Shown: positions 14,647 through 24,503, numbered from the stretch's first letter. The stretch is DNA of 64,000 nucleotides from Clostridia bacterium (GCA_022651385.1 JALCQR010000003.1:120967-184966), one strand, 5' to 3'. Notes: generated by a model not told the origin, from the letters alone. Translations and numbers: made by a program.

Positions 14647-15387
14647 TTATCTCACGCCTTTTTGAACAGAATCAAAAAGCAGTTTTATGCCTTTTTCAGC
14701 AATAATTGAAAGTATTATAACAGTTAAAGTCCACGCAAAAAGCTGCGGTGTCTCAAGATATGCCTTAGACTCATAAAGTCTTCTGCCTATTGAAAATTTA
14801 GGCATACATATTACCTCTGCCGCAATACCTGATTTCCACGCAAATCCAAGGCCGGTTATACATGCCGTTTTGAAAAAAGGAGCACACTGAAAAGCATAAA
14901 TATATTTGATTTTTTTCCATTTGCTAAACCCAAACACTTCCGCCATCTGCAATAGCTTTACATCCGTGTTTTTCAGTCCCTCGTAAATGTTTTCCCATAC
15001 AATAGGCAAAACCATAAGAAACGAAATAAACACCGGCACATAGCCTGATTTTATCCACAGCAAGGCAAGTATTATAAAAGACACTACAGGCGTAGACCGT
15101 ATAACGGTAAGAAGCGGCTTTAAAAACTCATATCCAAATTTTGTAAAATATGAAATAAGGGCAAGAACCGTGCCCAATAAAACAGCAATTAAAAATCCGG
15201 AAAATATTCTTAGTAGGCTAAAAAACACATTTATCCAAAATATTTTTTCTCCGGACAAAAAAACAAAAGCCTTCAGTATTTCTCCAATAGACGGCAAAAG
15301 CAAAGATTTGCCTATTAAAATACTGATTAGCTCATATAAAACGAAATAAAACAAAACGGCTATATATTTTATTTTCTTATTTTTCAT
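14647..15387 (-). CDS. ABC transporter permease (SsuC/TauC-like)
   Basis: The 246-residue protein has about six membrane helices and the binding-protein-dependent transport permease fold, with the coupling-helix region around EVFGFSKWKKIKYIYAFQCA and the AEVICMP segment typical of the nitrate/sulfonate/taurine class. It should pair with the ATPase at 9888-10475. Normally such genes are adjacent; here a 4.1 kb cassette separates them. No substrate-binding protein is seen. The substrate is unknown. Confidence 0.88.
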   Translation of the reverse strand: MKNKKIKYIAVLFYFVLYELISILIGKSLLLPSIGEILKAFVFLSGEKIFWINVFFSLLRIFSGFLIAVLLGTVLALISYFTKFGYEFLKPLLTVIRSTPVVSFIILALLWIKSGYVPVFISFLMVLPIVWENIYEGLKNTDVKLLQMAEVFGFSKWKKIKYIYAFQCAPFFKTACITGLGFAWKSGIAAEVICMPKFSIGRRLYESKAYLETPQLFAWTLTVIILSIIAEKGIKLLFDSVQKGVR

Positions 15388-15495
15388 AATACACCGCCAA
15401 AATTTATATTTTGTAATATGTACTTAAAAACATTAGCTGTTCCTCTTAACCTACTTTAACTCGGCTTAGTCCAAATATAATTACGTATTCCATTT

Positions 15496-15524
15496 TTGAC
15501 AAACAGCAGCAATTAAAATATAAT
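15496..15524 (+). promoter_or_regulatory. Promoter of the YaiI-family gene
   Basis: TTGACA and TATAAT are separated by 17 bases, and the AAGGAG site follows a few bases later, giving a very short leader. It is divergent from the ABC permease gene. Confidence 0.85.
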
Positions 15525-15546
15525 TACTAAAAAGGAGTTGATTTTT

Positions 15547-15996
15547 ATGAATATATATGTTGACGCTGATGCTTGTCCTGTTAAGGAAATAATAGTTTCT
15601 GAAGCAAAAAAATACAATCTTTCTGTATTTATGGTTTGTGACACCAGCCATATTTTTAACGATGGCTACAGCACTACGGTTACAGTCGACAAGTGCAGTG
15701 ATTCAGCCGATTTTTATATAGTAAACCATGTTGAAGCCGGAGACATTTGTGTTACACAGGATTACGGTCTTGCCGCTATGCTCATGTCAAAAAATGCTTA
15801 CGCCGTACACCAAAACGGTTTTTTATATACGTCTGAAAATATTGACCGCATGCTTTTTGAGCGTCATATATCAAAACAAATGCGTCTAAACGGTCAAAGA
15901 GGAAGCAAGCACAAAAAGCGCACATGTGAAAACGACGAGCATTTCAAAAACTTTTTCTCAGATCTTTTAAAAAAACTTATGTCTAATCCCTCTTAA
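15547..15996 (+). CDS. YaiI/YqxD family protein (UPF0178, DUF188)
   Basis: The ATG at 15547 lies 9 bases after AAAGGAG; a TTG at 15538 directly abuts the site and is rejected. The 149-residue protein starts with the family signature YVDADACPVKEII and has the TQDYGLAAML block, features of a PIN-like nuclease fold with conserved acidic residues. The biochemical role is not established. The C-terminus is basic (RGSKHKKR). Its last 14 bases overlap the end of convergent topB. Confidence 0.88.
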   Translation: MNIYVDADACPVKEIIVSEAKKYNLSVFMVCDTSHIFNDGYSTTVTVDKCSDSADFYIVNHVEAGDICVTQDYGLAAMLMSKNAYAVHQNGFLYTSENIDRMLFERHISKQMRLNGQRGSKHKKRTCENDEHFKNFFSDLLKKLMSNPS

Positions 15997-18088
15997 AATT
16001 CATAATTTCCAAAGCAAAATTTCTGTCTTTGTTTAATATAATTGTCCCCGTTCCTCTTTCCCCGGTCTGCGGCATAACAAGTTTTACATTATCAATACGC
16101 CTGTCTTTTAAAAGTTTTTTCATCATCTTTTCATCTAATTTCTGCCCATAGCTGTCAAGGCAGTTTTTCCATACTGTATAATTACATCCGTTTTTCCAAT
16201 TCTGGCAGTAAAAAGCCTTTGTGTTTTCATATATATTTCCCTGTCCGCATAACGGACATTTTCCCAATCCGTTAGATTTACGGCTTTTTTTTGTATTTTC
16301 TCTTTCAAATACCACATCTTTTTTGGTTTTTGATGAATCTATAAGAAAAACAACAAATCGCTTTATGCTCTCCATAAATCTATCGCTTTCAAGTTTTCCT
16401 TTTGAAACAGAAGAAAGCCCTTTCTCCCATTTTCCGGTAGTCTCAGGCGATTTAAGCTCAATAGGCACAATATCAATAAGTTTTAAGCCCTTGTCCTCAG
16501 GTATAAGATTTTTGCCTTTTCTTTTTATATAACCCACATATATAAGACGCTCTATAATGGCTGCTCTGGTAGCCGGAGTGCCTATGCCGGAATCCTTAAG
16601 CTTTTCTTTGAGCTTTTCATCTTCAACAAATCTCCCGGCGTTTTCCATTGCAGAAAGCAGCGTTGCTTCCGTATATTCCTTTGGCGGTTCGGTTTTCTTG
16701 CTTAAAACATCTGCCGAATTAATTTTATACTTTTCACCTTTTACAAGAGACGTTAAGTCATTTGTTTCCTTTTTTTCTTTAACAGGCTCAAGCACTCTCC
16801 AACCCTTTTTTACCGTTCTGTTTGACTTTGATACAAGCTTTTCTCCCTCACATTCAAAAAGTGCCTGCGTGTTCTCATATTCAAAACTTGGAAAAAATAC
16901 AGCAATAAACCTTCTTACAACAAGGTCAAAAACTTTATTTTCATCTTCAGTAAGACTTGTATTTATTTTTCTGTCAGTAGGAATAATAGCATGGTGGTCG
17001 CTTACCTTGCTGTTATCAATAATTCTCTTAGTAAATTTAATTCCGTCCAGCGCCCTTGCGGCATATTTTCCGTATTTGTCATTGTCGGCTATCTTTTTCA
17101 TAGTTGATATTACCTTTGGCGGCATGTCATCACTCAGATAACGGCTGTCGGTTCTCGGATAAGTAAGCATCTTCCTTTTTTCATAAAGGCTTTGTGCAAT
17201 ATCAAGTGTCTTTTTTGCTGAAAAGCCATATTTGCTGTTGCATTGTCTCTGAAGCTCCGTAAGGTCGTAAAGCAGAGGCGGAACTGTCTTTTTTACTTCC
17301 TTTTTCAAATCTTTAAGCTCGGCATATTTTCCGTTTATTTTCTCGGCTATATTTTTAGCTTCATTTAATTTATCTATTCTCGTATCCGAAATGCTTTTAT
17401 TGTAACGTATTGCCTTAAAAGAATCAAAGTTTGCCCAAACCTCATAATAGTCGCTTGGCACAAAATTCTCAATTTCCCTGTGCCTATCTACAATCATACC
17501 AAGAGTTGGAGTTTGTACCCGTCCGACGCTTAAAAGAGCATTGTACCTGAGTGTATATGCCCTTGAAGCATTCATTCCCACAAGCCAGTCGGCTTCTGAA
17601 CGGCATTTTGCCGAATGATACAGAAGGTCATATGATGACGAGTCTTTTAAGTTATCAAAACCTTCTTTTATCGCCGTGTCGGTCATACTTGAAATCCACA
17701 GTCTTTTAAAGTGCTTTTTGCACCTCACATAACTATAAATATACCGAAATATCAGCTCACCTTCACGTCCGCTGTCTGTAGCACAAATAATATAATCGGT
17801 ATTTGGGCTGTTCATAAGCTCTTTTAAAACTTTAAGTTGAGGATATGTCTTTTTTATTGCTTTAAGTTTCATCTTTTCGGGTATAATAGGCAAATCCTCA
17901 ACACGCCATTTTTTTAAGTTTTTGTCATAGTCTTCAGGGTTGCCTAATGTAATCAAATGTCCCAGAGCCCAGCTTACTATATAGTTTTTATTCTCTATAA
18001 AGCCGTTTCCCTTTGCTTTGCAGCCAAGCACACGTCCAATATCCGACGCTACAGAAGGTTTTTCAGCTATAACAAGTATTTTTCCCAT
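15983..18088 (-). CDS. topB: DNA topoisomerase III
   Basis: The 701-residue type IA topoisomerase begins with the Toprim domain (KILVIAEKPSVASDIGRVLG; DSGREGELIFRY near residue 106) and carries the catalytic tyrosine in the MLTYPRTDSRYL motif near residue 310. A C-terminal zinc-finger-like domain (CPLC, later CQNW and CNYTVW) follows. It relaxes and decatenates DNA through single-strand passage. The gene is divergent from the topoisomerase IV pair at 18238-22453, an unusual local cluster of topoisomerases. Confidence 0.95.
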   Translation of the reverse strand: MGKILVIAEKPSVASDIGRVLGCKAKGNGFIENKNYIVSWALGHLITLGNPEDYDKNLKKWRVEDLPIIPEKMKLKAIKKTYPQLKVLKELMNSPNTDYIICATDSGREGELIFRYIYSYVRCKKHFKRLWISSMTDTAIKEGFDNLKDSSSYDLLYHSAKCRSEADWLVGMNASRAYTLRYNALLSVGRVQTPTLGMIVDRHREIENFVPSDYYEVWANFDSFKAIRYNKSISDTRIDKLNEAKNIAEKINGKYAELKDLKKEVKKTVPPLLYDLTELQRQCNSKYGFSAKKTLDIAQSLYEKRKMLTYPRTDSRYLSDDMPPKVISTMKKIADNDKYGKYAARALDGIKFTKRIIDNSKVSDHHAIIPTDRKINTSLTEDENKVFDLVVRRFIAVFFPSFEYENTQALFECEGEKLVSKSNRTVKKGWRVLEPVKEKKETNDLTSLVKGEKYKINSADVLSKKTEPPKEYTEATLLSAMENAGRFVEDEKLKEKLKDSGIGTPATRAAIIERLIYVGYIKRKGKNLIPEDKGLKLIDIVPIELKSPETTGKWEKGLSSVSKGKLESDRFMESIKRFVVFLIDSSKTKKDVVFERENTKKSRKSNGLGKCPLCGQGNIYENTKAFYCQNWKNGCNYTVWKNCLDSYGQKLDEKMMKKLLKDRRIDNVKLVMPQTGERGTGTIILNKDRNFALEIMNFKRD

Positions 18089-18170
18089 AATTTCCTCCGT
18101 TTTTTATATTGTATCATAAATAAATTTTAATTTCATTTGTTTAATAAATTTAATAAGACAAATGATAAAC

Positions 18171-18200
18171 TTGACAACTCTGTTCATTTTCGAGTATTGT
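18171..18200 (+). promoter_or_regulatory. Promoter of the topoisomerase IV-like operon
   Basis: TTGACA (18171-18176) and TATTGT (18195-18200), with an 18-base spacer, lie about 40 bases before the first gene. The -10 is imperfect. Confidence 0.55.
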
Positions 18201-18237
18201 ATTAACCATAGATTACTTTTATGAAGATGGTGTAAAA

Positions 18238-20214
18238 ATGACAAAAAAAGCGACAAAAAACTACAATAATGAAAGTATATCATCCCTTAAGGGTGCCGAC
18301 AGAGTGCGTCTTCGTCCCGGAGTAATATTCGGCTCAGACGGCATTGACGGCTGCGAACACTCTGTATTTGAGATACTCTCAAACTCAATAGACGAGGCAA
18401 GAGAAGGCTTCGGAAAAGTAATAGAAATAACCCTCTTTAAAGACGGTTCCGTACAGGTAAAAGACTATGGCCGCGGCATGCCGGTTGATTTTAACAAAAA
18501 TGAAAACCGATATAACTGGGAGCTTATTTTCTGCGAGCTGTACGCCGGTGGAAAATACAAAAACAATTCCGGTGAAAACTATGAATTCAGCCTTGGTTTA
18601 AACGGTCTCGGAACATGTGCAACCCAGTATTCATCGGAATATATGGACGCCGTTATACTGAGAGATGACACAAAATACACACTGCATTTTGAAAAAGGTG
18701 AAAACATAGGCGGGCTTAATAAAGAGCCGTTTCCGTCAAAAAAAACAGGCACAACCATTAAATGGAAACCTGACAGAAATGTATTTACAGATATAAATAT
18801 ACCGTCGGAATATTTCGATGATGTTCTTAAAAAACAGGCAATTGTAAATGCCGGTCTTAAATTTATATTCACAAATGAAAATACAGGCGAAACAAAGGAA
18901 TTTTTATATGAAAACGGTATAAAAGATTATCTTTCTGAGCTTGACGGAGGAAAAGGAATTACGGGAATAGTTTACTACGAAACCGAAACAAAAGGCCGTG
19001 ACCGTGAGGACAAGCCTGAATATAAACTGAAATTTGAAACTGCTTTTTGCTTTAATAATGAAGTAAACTCTCTTTTATATTTCCATAATTCCAGTTTTCT
19101 TGAATACGGCGGCTCACCTGACAAGGCTGTAAAAAACGCTTTTGTATATGCTATAGATAAATATATTAAGCAAAATAATCTTTATAAAAAAGGCGAAAAA
19201 AAGATTTCTTTTTCTGATGTGCAAGACAGCCTTATACTTATAATCAATTCTTTTTCAACAGTAACAAGCTATGAAAATCAAACTAAAAAATCAGTAACAA
19301 ATAAATTTATACAAGATGCAATGACTGAATATTTCAGGCAGTGGCTGGAGATATATTTTATTGAAAATAAAATTGAGGCGGATAAAATCGCAAATCAGGT
19401 GCTTGCAAATAAAAGAAGCCGTGAAACGGCGGAAAAAACAAGAGTAACTATGCGTAAAAAGCTTACAGGTACTATAGATATAAGCAACCGAGTTGAAAAA
19501 TTCGTAAATTGCCGGACAAAAGACGTAAGCAGGCGAGAGCTTTATATAGTTGAGGGCGATTCAGCTTTGGGAAGTTGTAAGCTTGGACGAGACGCAGAAT
19601 TTCAGGCCATAATGCCCGTAAGAGGAAAGATACTTAACTGTCTTAAATCCGACTACGGAAAGATTTTCAAAAACGATATTATAACTGACCTTTTAAAGGT
19701 CCTTGGTTGCGGTGTTGAGATAAAAAGCAAACATTCAGATATGTACTCTTTTGACTTAAGCCAGCTTAAATGGAGTAAAATTATAATCTGCACCGATGCC
19801 GATGTAGACGGATACCAAATTAGAACTCTTATTCTTACAATGCTTTACAGGCTTGTGCCGACACTTATAAAAGAAAAAAAGGTATTTATAGCCGAATCCC
19901 CGCTTTTTGAGATAAACACCGGCAAAAAGACTTATTTTGCCTATTCGGAAACTGAAAAGACTTCAATACTTTCAAAACTTGAAGGCAAAAAATATAATAT
20001 TCAGCGTTCAAAAGGCCTCGGTGAAAACCAGCCTGAAATGATGTGGGAAACAACAATGAATCCGGAATCACGCAGACTTATACAGGTGCTCCCTTCAGAC
20101 GAGGAAAAAACGAAACAGATTTTTGAGCTTCTTTTAGGCGAAAACCTTAAAGGCAGAAAAAAACATATTGAAAACGACGGTTATAAATATATAGATTTCA
20201 GTGACATAAGCTGA
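18238..20214 (+). CDS. parE: Type IIA topoisomerase subunit B (ParE-like)
   Basis: The 658-residue protein has a GHKL ATPase domain (NSIDEA near residue 46, YGRGMPV, LGLNGLGTCATQ), a transducer domain, and a Toprim domain with EGDSALGSC near residue 438 and the metal-binding TDADVDG near residue 521. It ends with the usual QPEMMWETTMNP block. It drives ATP-dependent double-strand passage with the next gene product. The sequence is more divergent than housekeeping GyrB, so topoisomerase IV is preferred, though an extra gyrase-like enzyme is possible. The partner starts 19 bases downstream. Confidence 0.88.
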   Translation: MTKKATKNYNNESISSLKGADRVRLRPGVIFGSDGIDGCEHSVFEILSNSIDEAREGFGKVIEITLFKDGSVQVKDYGRGMPVDFNKNENRYNWELIFCELYAGGKYKNNSGENYEFSLGLNGLGTCATQYSSEYMDAVILRDDTKYTLHFEKGENIGGLNKEPFPSKKTGTTIKWKPDRNVFTDINIPSEYFDDVLKKQAIVNAGLKFIFTNENTGETKEFLYENGIKDYLSELDGGKGITGIVYYETETKGRDREDKPEYKLKFETAFCFNNEVNSLLYFHNSSFLEYGGSPDKAVKNAFVYAIDKYIKQNNLYKKGEKKISFSDVQDSLILIINSFSTVTSYENQTKKSVTNKFIQDAMTEYFRQWLEIYFIENKIEADKIANQVLANKRSRETAEKTRVTMRKKLTGTIDISNRVEKFVNCRTKDVSRRELYIVEGDSALGSCKLGRDAEFQAIMPVRGKILNCLKSDYGKIFKNDIITDLLKVLGCGVEIKSKHSDMYSFDLSQLKWSKIIICTDADVDGYQIRTLILTMLYRLVPTLIKEKKVFIAESPLFEINTGKKTYFAYSETEKTSILSKLEGKKYNIQRSKGLGENQPEMMWETTMNPESRRLIQVLPSDEEKTKQIFELLLGENLKGRKKHIENDGYKYIDFSDIS

Positions 20215-20233
20215 TTTTCAGGAGAAATAGAAA

Positions 20234-22453
20234 ATGTCAAAGAAAAAAAATGATACAGAGACAATTAAGAATCCCAGCATATTCCAGCAGAATATAATAG
20301 ATACACTTGAATTAAATTACATGCCTTACGCCATGAGCGTAATTGTTTCGAGAGCAATACCCGAAATAGACGGCTTTAAACCCTCGCACAGAAAACTCTT
20401 ATACACGATGTATAAAATGGGGCTTCTTACAGGTGCAAGGACAAAATCATCTAATGTTGTAGGCCAGACAATGCACCTAAATCCCCATGGCGACGCAGCA
20501 ATATATGAAACAATGGTTCGTCTTACAGAAGGCAATCAGGCCCTTTTGCACCCTTTTGTTGATTCAAAAGGAAATTTCGGAAAACAGTATTCCCGTGATA
20601 TGGCATATGCTGCCCCAAGATATACAGAAGTAAAGCTTGCTCCTATCTGTAATGAGATATTTGCGGATATTGATAAAAACACAGTTGATTTTGTAGATAA
20701 CTATGACGCCACAACAAAAGAGCCGCTTCTGCTTCCAACCACATTTCCAAATATACTCGTAAATCCAAATCAAGGCATTGCCGTAGGAATGGCAAGCTGT
20801 ATATGCAGTTTTAATCTTTCCGAAATATGTGATACCGCTATAAATCTTATAAAAGACAAATCTTTTGATATAAAAAAGACGCTTCTTGCACCTGACTTTT
20901 CAACAGGCGGAAAACTTCTTTATGACGAAGGTGAAATAGATAAAATATATGAGACCGGAAAAGGCAGTATCAGAATGTATTCAAAATACAATTTTGATAA
21001 GAAAAACAACTGTATAGAAATAATCGAAATTCCTTATACAACAAATATTGAGTCAATAATAGATAAAATTATAAGCCTTGTAAAATCCGGAAAATTTAAA
21101 GAAATAACCGATATCAGAGATGAAACGGACCTCGGCGGATTAAAAATTGCAATAGATGTGAAAAAAAACACAAAAGTTGATGTGCTTATGCATAAACTTT
21201 TTGCTCAGACACCTTTAAGTGACACTTTCAGCTGCAATTTTAACATTCTTATTGACGGACACCCAAAAACAATGGGCATTAAGGAAATACTAAGCTGCTG
21301 GACAGATTTCAGAATTAAGTCAATTAAAGGGCAGCTTGCCTATGATATTGAAAAGAAAAGCGCAAAACTTCACCTTCTTGAGGGTCTTGAAAAAATACTT
21401 GCCGATATTGACAAGGCAATAGCAATTATAAGACATACAGAGCTTGAGTCAATGGTTATACCAAACCTTATGAAAGGTTTCAAAATAGACGAAAAGCAGG
21501 CTGAATATATAGCTGAAATTAAACTTAGGAACATAAATAAGGAATATATACTTAACCGTATAAAAGAGCTTGAAGACCTCAAAAATGGCTTAAAAGAACT
21601 TAACGTAACATTAAACAGCGAGCATAAAATTAAAAATATTATATGTTCACAATTAAAATCGGTTTCAAAAAAATACGGGCGTCCGAGAAAGACTGAAATA
21701 ATAACATCAGATGAAATCAAGGAAATACCAGAGGAAGATTTTATAGAAGATTACGGCATAAAGCTGTTTCTTACAAAACAAAATTACTTTAAAAAGGTAT
21801 CCCTTGTATCTTTAAGAACATCCGGCGACCATAAATTAAAAGATGACGACGAAATAGTAATTGAGGAAGAGTCTACAAACAGGACTGAAATAATTTTCTT
21901 TTCCGACAAGCAAAATGTGTATAAGTATAAAGCCGATGAAATAAATGATACAAAAGTCAGCTCTCTTGGGGAATATCTTCCAAACATTCTCGGTATGGAA
22001 GATGATGAGAACATTATATTTTTTACAACCACCACAAATTATAAAGGCATGATGTTTTTTATGTTTGAAAACGGAAAAGCCGTTAAGATACCTTTTGAAA
22101 GTTATAAAACAAAGACCAACAGAAAAAAGCTCGTAAAAGCATATTCCGAAAAGTCGAGACTTATTTTTATGACTTATATTAATGAGGATTCCGATTTTAT
22201 AATAACAAGAGATGATGACAATGCATGCCTTTTTAACACATCTCTTATATCACTAAGCAGTACACGAACCGCTTCCGGTGTTCAGGTATATACATTGAAA
22301 AAAAACAGTAAAATTTCAAATGTATATCCTGTTTCTGAATTTGAAAGCGATGATATAGAGTTTTACAGAATAAATAAAATTCCTTCAAGAGGGCATTTCT
22401 TAAAAGAAGACGACAAAAAGAAAAACAATCTGTCAGGCCAGATTTCCATTTAA
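20234..22453 (+). CDS. parC: Type IIA topoisomerase subunit A (ParC-like)
   Basis: The 739-residue protein has the breakage-reunion domain with the catalytic tyrosine in AAPRYTEVKLA near residue 126 and the GFKPSHRKLLY segment near residue 50. The C-terminal part is beta-rich, but the QRRGGKG GyrA-box is not seen; only a weak RTASGVQVYTL remains. That favours decatenase (topoisomerase IV) over supercoiling activity. An AGGAGAAATAG site precedes the ATG. It is co-transcribed with parE and ends at the terminator at 22459-22481. Confidence 0.88.
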   Translation: MSKKKNDTETIKNPSIFQQNIIDTLELNYMPYAMSVIVSRAIPEIDGFKPSHRKLLYTMYKMGLLTGARTKSSNVVGQTMHLNPHGDAAIYETMVRLTEGNQALLHPFVDSKGNFGKQYSRDMAYAAPRYTEVKLAPICNEIFADIDKNTVDFVDNYDATTKEPLLLPTTFPNILVNPNQGIAVGMASCICSFNLSEICDTAINLIKDKSFDIKKTLLAPDFSTGGKLLYDEGEIDKIYETGKGSIRMYSKYNFDKKNNCIEIIEIPYTTNIESIIDKIISLVKSGKFKEITDIRDETDLGGLKIAIDVKKNTKVDVLMHKLFAQTPLSDTFSCNFNILIDGHPKTMGIKEILSCWTDFRIKSIKGQLAYDIEKKSAKLHLLEGLEKILADIDKAIAIIRHTELESMVIPNLMKGFKIDEKQAEYIAEIKLRNINKEYILNRIKELEDLKNGLKELNVTLNSEHKIKNIICSQLKSVSKKYGRPRKTEIITSDEIKEIPEEDFIEDYGIKLFLTKQNYFKKVSLVSLRTSGDHKLKDDDEIVIEEESTNRTEIIFFSDKQNVYKYKADEINDTKVSSLGEYLPNILGMEDDENIIFFTTTTNYKGMMFFMFENGKAVKIPFESYKTKTNRKKLVKAYSEKSRLIFMTYINEDSDFIITRDDDNACLFNTSLISLSSTRTASGVQVYTLKKNSKISNVYPVSEFESDDIEFYRINKIPSRGHFLKEDDKKKNNLSGQISI

Positions 22454-22458
22454 TAAAA

Positions 22459-22481
22459 ACGGGTGCCGTGTTGGCATCCGT
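22459..22481 (+). terminator. Terminator after parC
   Basis: ACGGGTGCC and GGCATCCGT form a 9-base stem (one G-T wobble), followed by TTTACTTTTTTT. It runs into the end of the convergent panE gene. Confidence 0.85.
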
Positions 22482-23393
22482 TTACTTTTTTTCCATTCCT
22501 TTTATAAGCATATATAAAAGTTCGTTGTATGGCGTGGCAACCCCTGCCCTCTTGCCGTACTCGATAACTTTTCCGGCAAAATAATCCACTTCTGTTTTTC
22601 TGCCGGCTTCTATATCTTGAAGCATAGATGTTTTGCTTTCCATTTTTGTATTTCTCAAAACCTCATCATAGTCGGAGATGTCTTTTTCATCTATGTTTAT
22701 ATTGCAGCTTTCGGCAACTTTTATAACTTCTCTCATAACCATATGCAGTGCCTTATTCATTTCTGGAATACTGATAAACTGCGGATCAGTTATGCCGGCA
22801 ACTGCCGAAATTTGATTTGCGCCTACATTTATCATCCATTTTCTCCATAGGCTTCTCATCATGCCCTTTGGAACATTATTTCTTATACCGCTATTATCAA
22901 ATAAGTTCTTTACAGCTCTAACTTCTTCAGTTAAAACCGTATTATCGGCTTTTCCAAATTCAATTATTCCGTCATTTGAGTTAATTACATCTCTGTTATT
23001 TCTTACAGCGTCAATTTCCAGTGCTACTCCGTAGAGTACAGTATTATTAGGAAATGCCGACTTTATTTCGTCCCGTGCCGAAATACCGTTTAGCAAAGTA
23101 ATTAAAACTGTTTTATCATAAACCAAACCGGATATGTCTTTTATAGCCTGATTAAGCTGATAGTTTTTGACTGTAAATATAATTAAATCAGCTTTTATAT
23201 TTTTTTCTTTTGGTATAATCACATTGGGTATATATTTTCTTCCGTTTACTGAAAAACCGTTTCCGGCAATTTTCTCAGCTCTCTTTCCGTCTGCAATAAC
23301 GTAAAACTCACATCCGCTGTTTTCCAAAATAAGTTTTGAATATACACACCCTATGGCACCAAGACCGATAAGCATTGCTTTTTTAATCTCCAT
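22482..23393 (-). CDS. panE: 2-dehydropantoate 2-reductase (ketopantoate reductase family)
   Basis: The 303-residue protein begins with a Rossmann nucleotide-binding motif (LIGLGAIGCVYSKL) and has the KNYQLNQAI lysine block and the C-terminal domain with KTSMLQDIEAGRKTEVDYFAG, a PanE/ApbA hallmark. The enzyme reduces ketopantoate to pantoate with NADPH in pantothenate and CoA synthesis. Family members also act on other 2-keto acids, and no other pan genes are near, so the exact substrate is not certain. A GGAGG-rich leader precedes the ATG. Confidence 0.88.
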   Translation of the reverse strand: MEIKKAMLIGLGAIGCVYSKLILENSGCEFYVIADGKRAEKIAGNGFSVNGRKYIPNVIIPKEKNIKADLIIFTVKNYQLNQAIKDISGLVYDKTVLITLLNGISARDEIKSAFPNNTVLYGVALEIDAVRNNRDVINSNDGIIEFGKADNTVLTEEVRAVKNLFDNSGIRNNVPKGMMRSLWRKWMINVGANQISAVAGITDPQFISIPEMNKALHMVMREVIKVAESCNINIDEKDISDYDEVLRNTKMESKTSMLQDIEAGRKTEVDYFAGKVIEYGKRAGVATPYNELLYMLIKGMEKK

Positions 23394-23584
23394 ACAATTT
23401 TTCCTCCTTTTTTCCTCCTTTTTATGTACATAATAACGAATTTATGACAATTTTTCAACACGCTTTACAATTTTGAATAACAATGATACCATTATAGCAA
23501 AATACTATATGGCATATAATAAACAAAATTTCTATTATACATTAACAAAGCAAAACAAATTATTATAATAAGGGAGTGAAAATT

Positions 23585-23896
23585 ATGCAGTATTTAAACA
23601 TTGATCATATACCGGGAAAAGAAATAGAGGTATTAGGACTTGTGAAAGGCACCGTTGTTCAGAGCAAGAATATAGGCCGTGACTTTATGGCCGGCATGAA
23701 AACACTTGTAGGAGGAGAAATAAAAGGATATACGGAAATGCTAACCGAAGCAAGAGAAATTGCCATTGACCGTATGCGGACCGAGGCCGAAGCTCTCGGA
23801 GCAGATGCTATTATTAATATTCGTTTCAGTTCTTCATCACTTATGCAGGGTGCAGCAGAAATACTTGCTTACGGCACAGCTGTAAAAATTAAATAA
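23585..23896 (+). CDS. YbjQ/UPF0145 heavy-metal-binding-like protein
   Basis: The ATG at 23585 lies a short distance after AAGGGAG; the GTG at 23576 lies inside that site. The 103-residue protein has the family pattern: GLVKGTVVQSKNIGRDFMAG, a GGEIKGYTEML segment, AREIAIDRM and LGADAIINIRF. These small pentamer-forming proteins (DUF74) are widespread; the function is not proven. It is a single gene, divergent from panE. Confidence 0.88.
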   Translation: MQYLNIDHIPGKEIEVLGLVKGTVVQSKNIGRDFMAGMKTLVGGEIKGYTEMLTEAREIAIDRMRTEAEALGADAIINIRFSSSSLMQGAAEILAYGTAVKIK

Positions 23897-23931
23897 AAAT
23901 ATACGTTTCACATAGTAAATTTTACAAAAAA

Positions 23932-23970
23932 ACACCTCTGAATCAGCACTGCCAACTGAAACAGAGGTGT
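23932..23970 (-). terminator. Terminator of the ilvA-symporter-ridA operon
   Basis: ACACCTCTG and CAGAGGTGT form a 9-base stem. On the minus strand TTTTTTT follows, placing it as the terminator about 40 bases after ridA. Confidence 0.85.
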
Positions 23971-24012
23971 AATGAGGAGCAAATTTATGTCTTAAAATTT
24001 ATTTTTTAGTCT

Positions 24013-24387
24013 TTATTTAGTCTTGGCAATGATTTCAACTTCGCAAAGAAGTCCCTTAGGTATAGATTTTACAGCTACACATGAACGAGCTGGTTTGCTT
24101 ACAAAATATTTTCCGTAAACTTCATTAAATTTACCAAAATCATTAATATCTGCAAGGAAACATGTTGTTTTTACAACATCTTCAAATGTAAGTCCGTTTG
24201 CCTCAAGAATTGCCTTTATGCTCTGGCATACTCTTTCAGTCTGCTCCTCTATTGTTTTGCCTACTATTTCTCCTGTACCCGGCATAAGAGGAACCTGACC
24301 TGATGCAAATAAGAAACCATTGCATGCTATAGCCTGTGAATATGGTCCTATTGCTGCTGGAGCTTTGTCTGTTACTGTAACTTTCAT
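24013..24387 (-). CDS. ridA: RidA family enamine/imine deaminase
   Basis: The 124-residue protein has the Rid signature: PAAIGPYSQAI at the N-terminus, GQVPLMPGTGEI, and the conserved arginine in ARSCVAV near residue 105. RidA hydrolyses the reactive 2-aminoacrylate and 2-aminocrotonate released by serine/threonine dehydratases. It is third in the operon after a threonine ammonia-lyase gene and a symporter gene, so its substrate source is encoded beside it. A GGAAGTAATTAAG leader precedes the ATG. Confidence 0.93.
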   Translation of the reverse strand: MKVTVTDKAPAAIGPYSQAIACNGFLFASGQVPLMPGTGEIVGKTIEEQTERVCQSIKAILEANGLTFEDVVKTTCFLADINDFGKFNEVYGKYFVSKPARSCVAVKSIPKGLLCEVEIIAKTK

Positions 24388-24503
24388 CTTAATTACTTCC
24401 TTTCTTAATACATTCTCTTTGTTTTATGTAATTTTATTTGATTTTCCAAACCCCACCTTAATTTTAGTTCGGCAGAGTTTGGAAAAGTCGGGGGCTTTTG
24501 ATA

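Noticed and set aside
15388-15495. Possible riboswitch before the ABC permease gene
   Set aside because: The leader has no recognised conserved core, such as thiamine, SAM or guanidine motifs, and no terminator before the gene.
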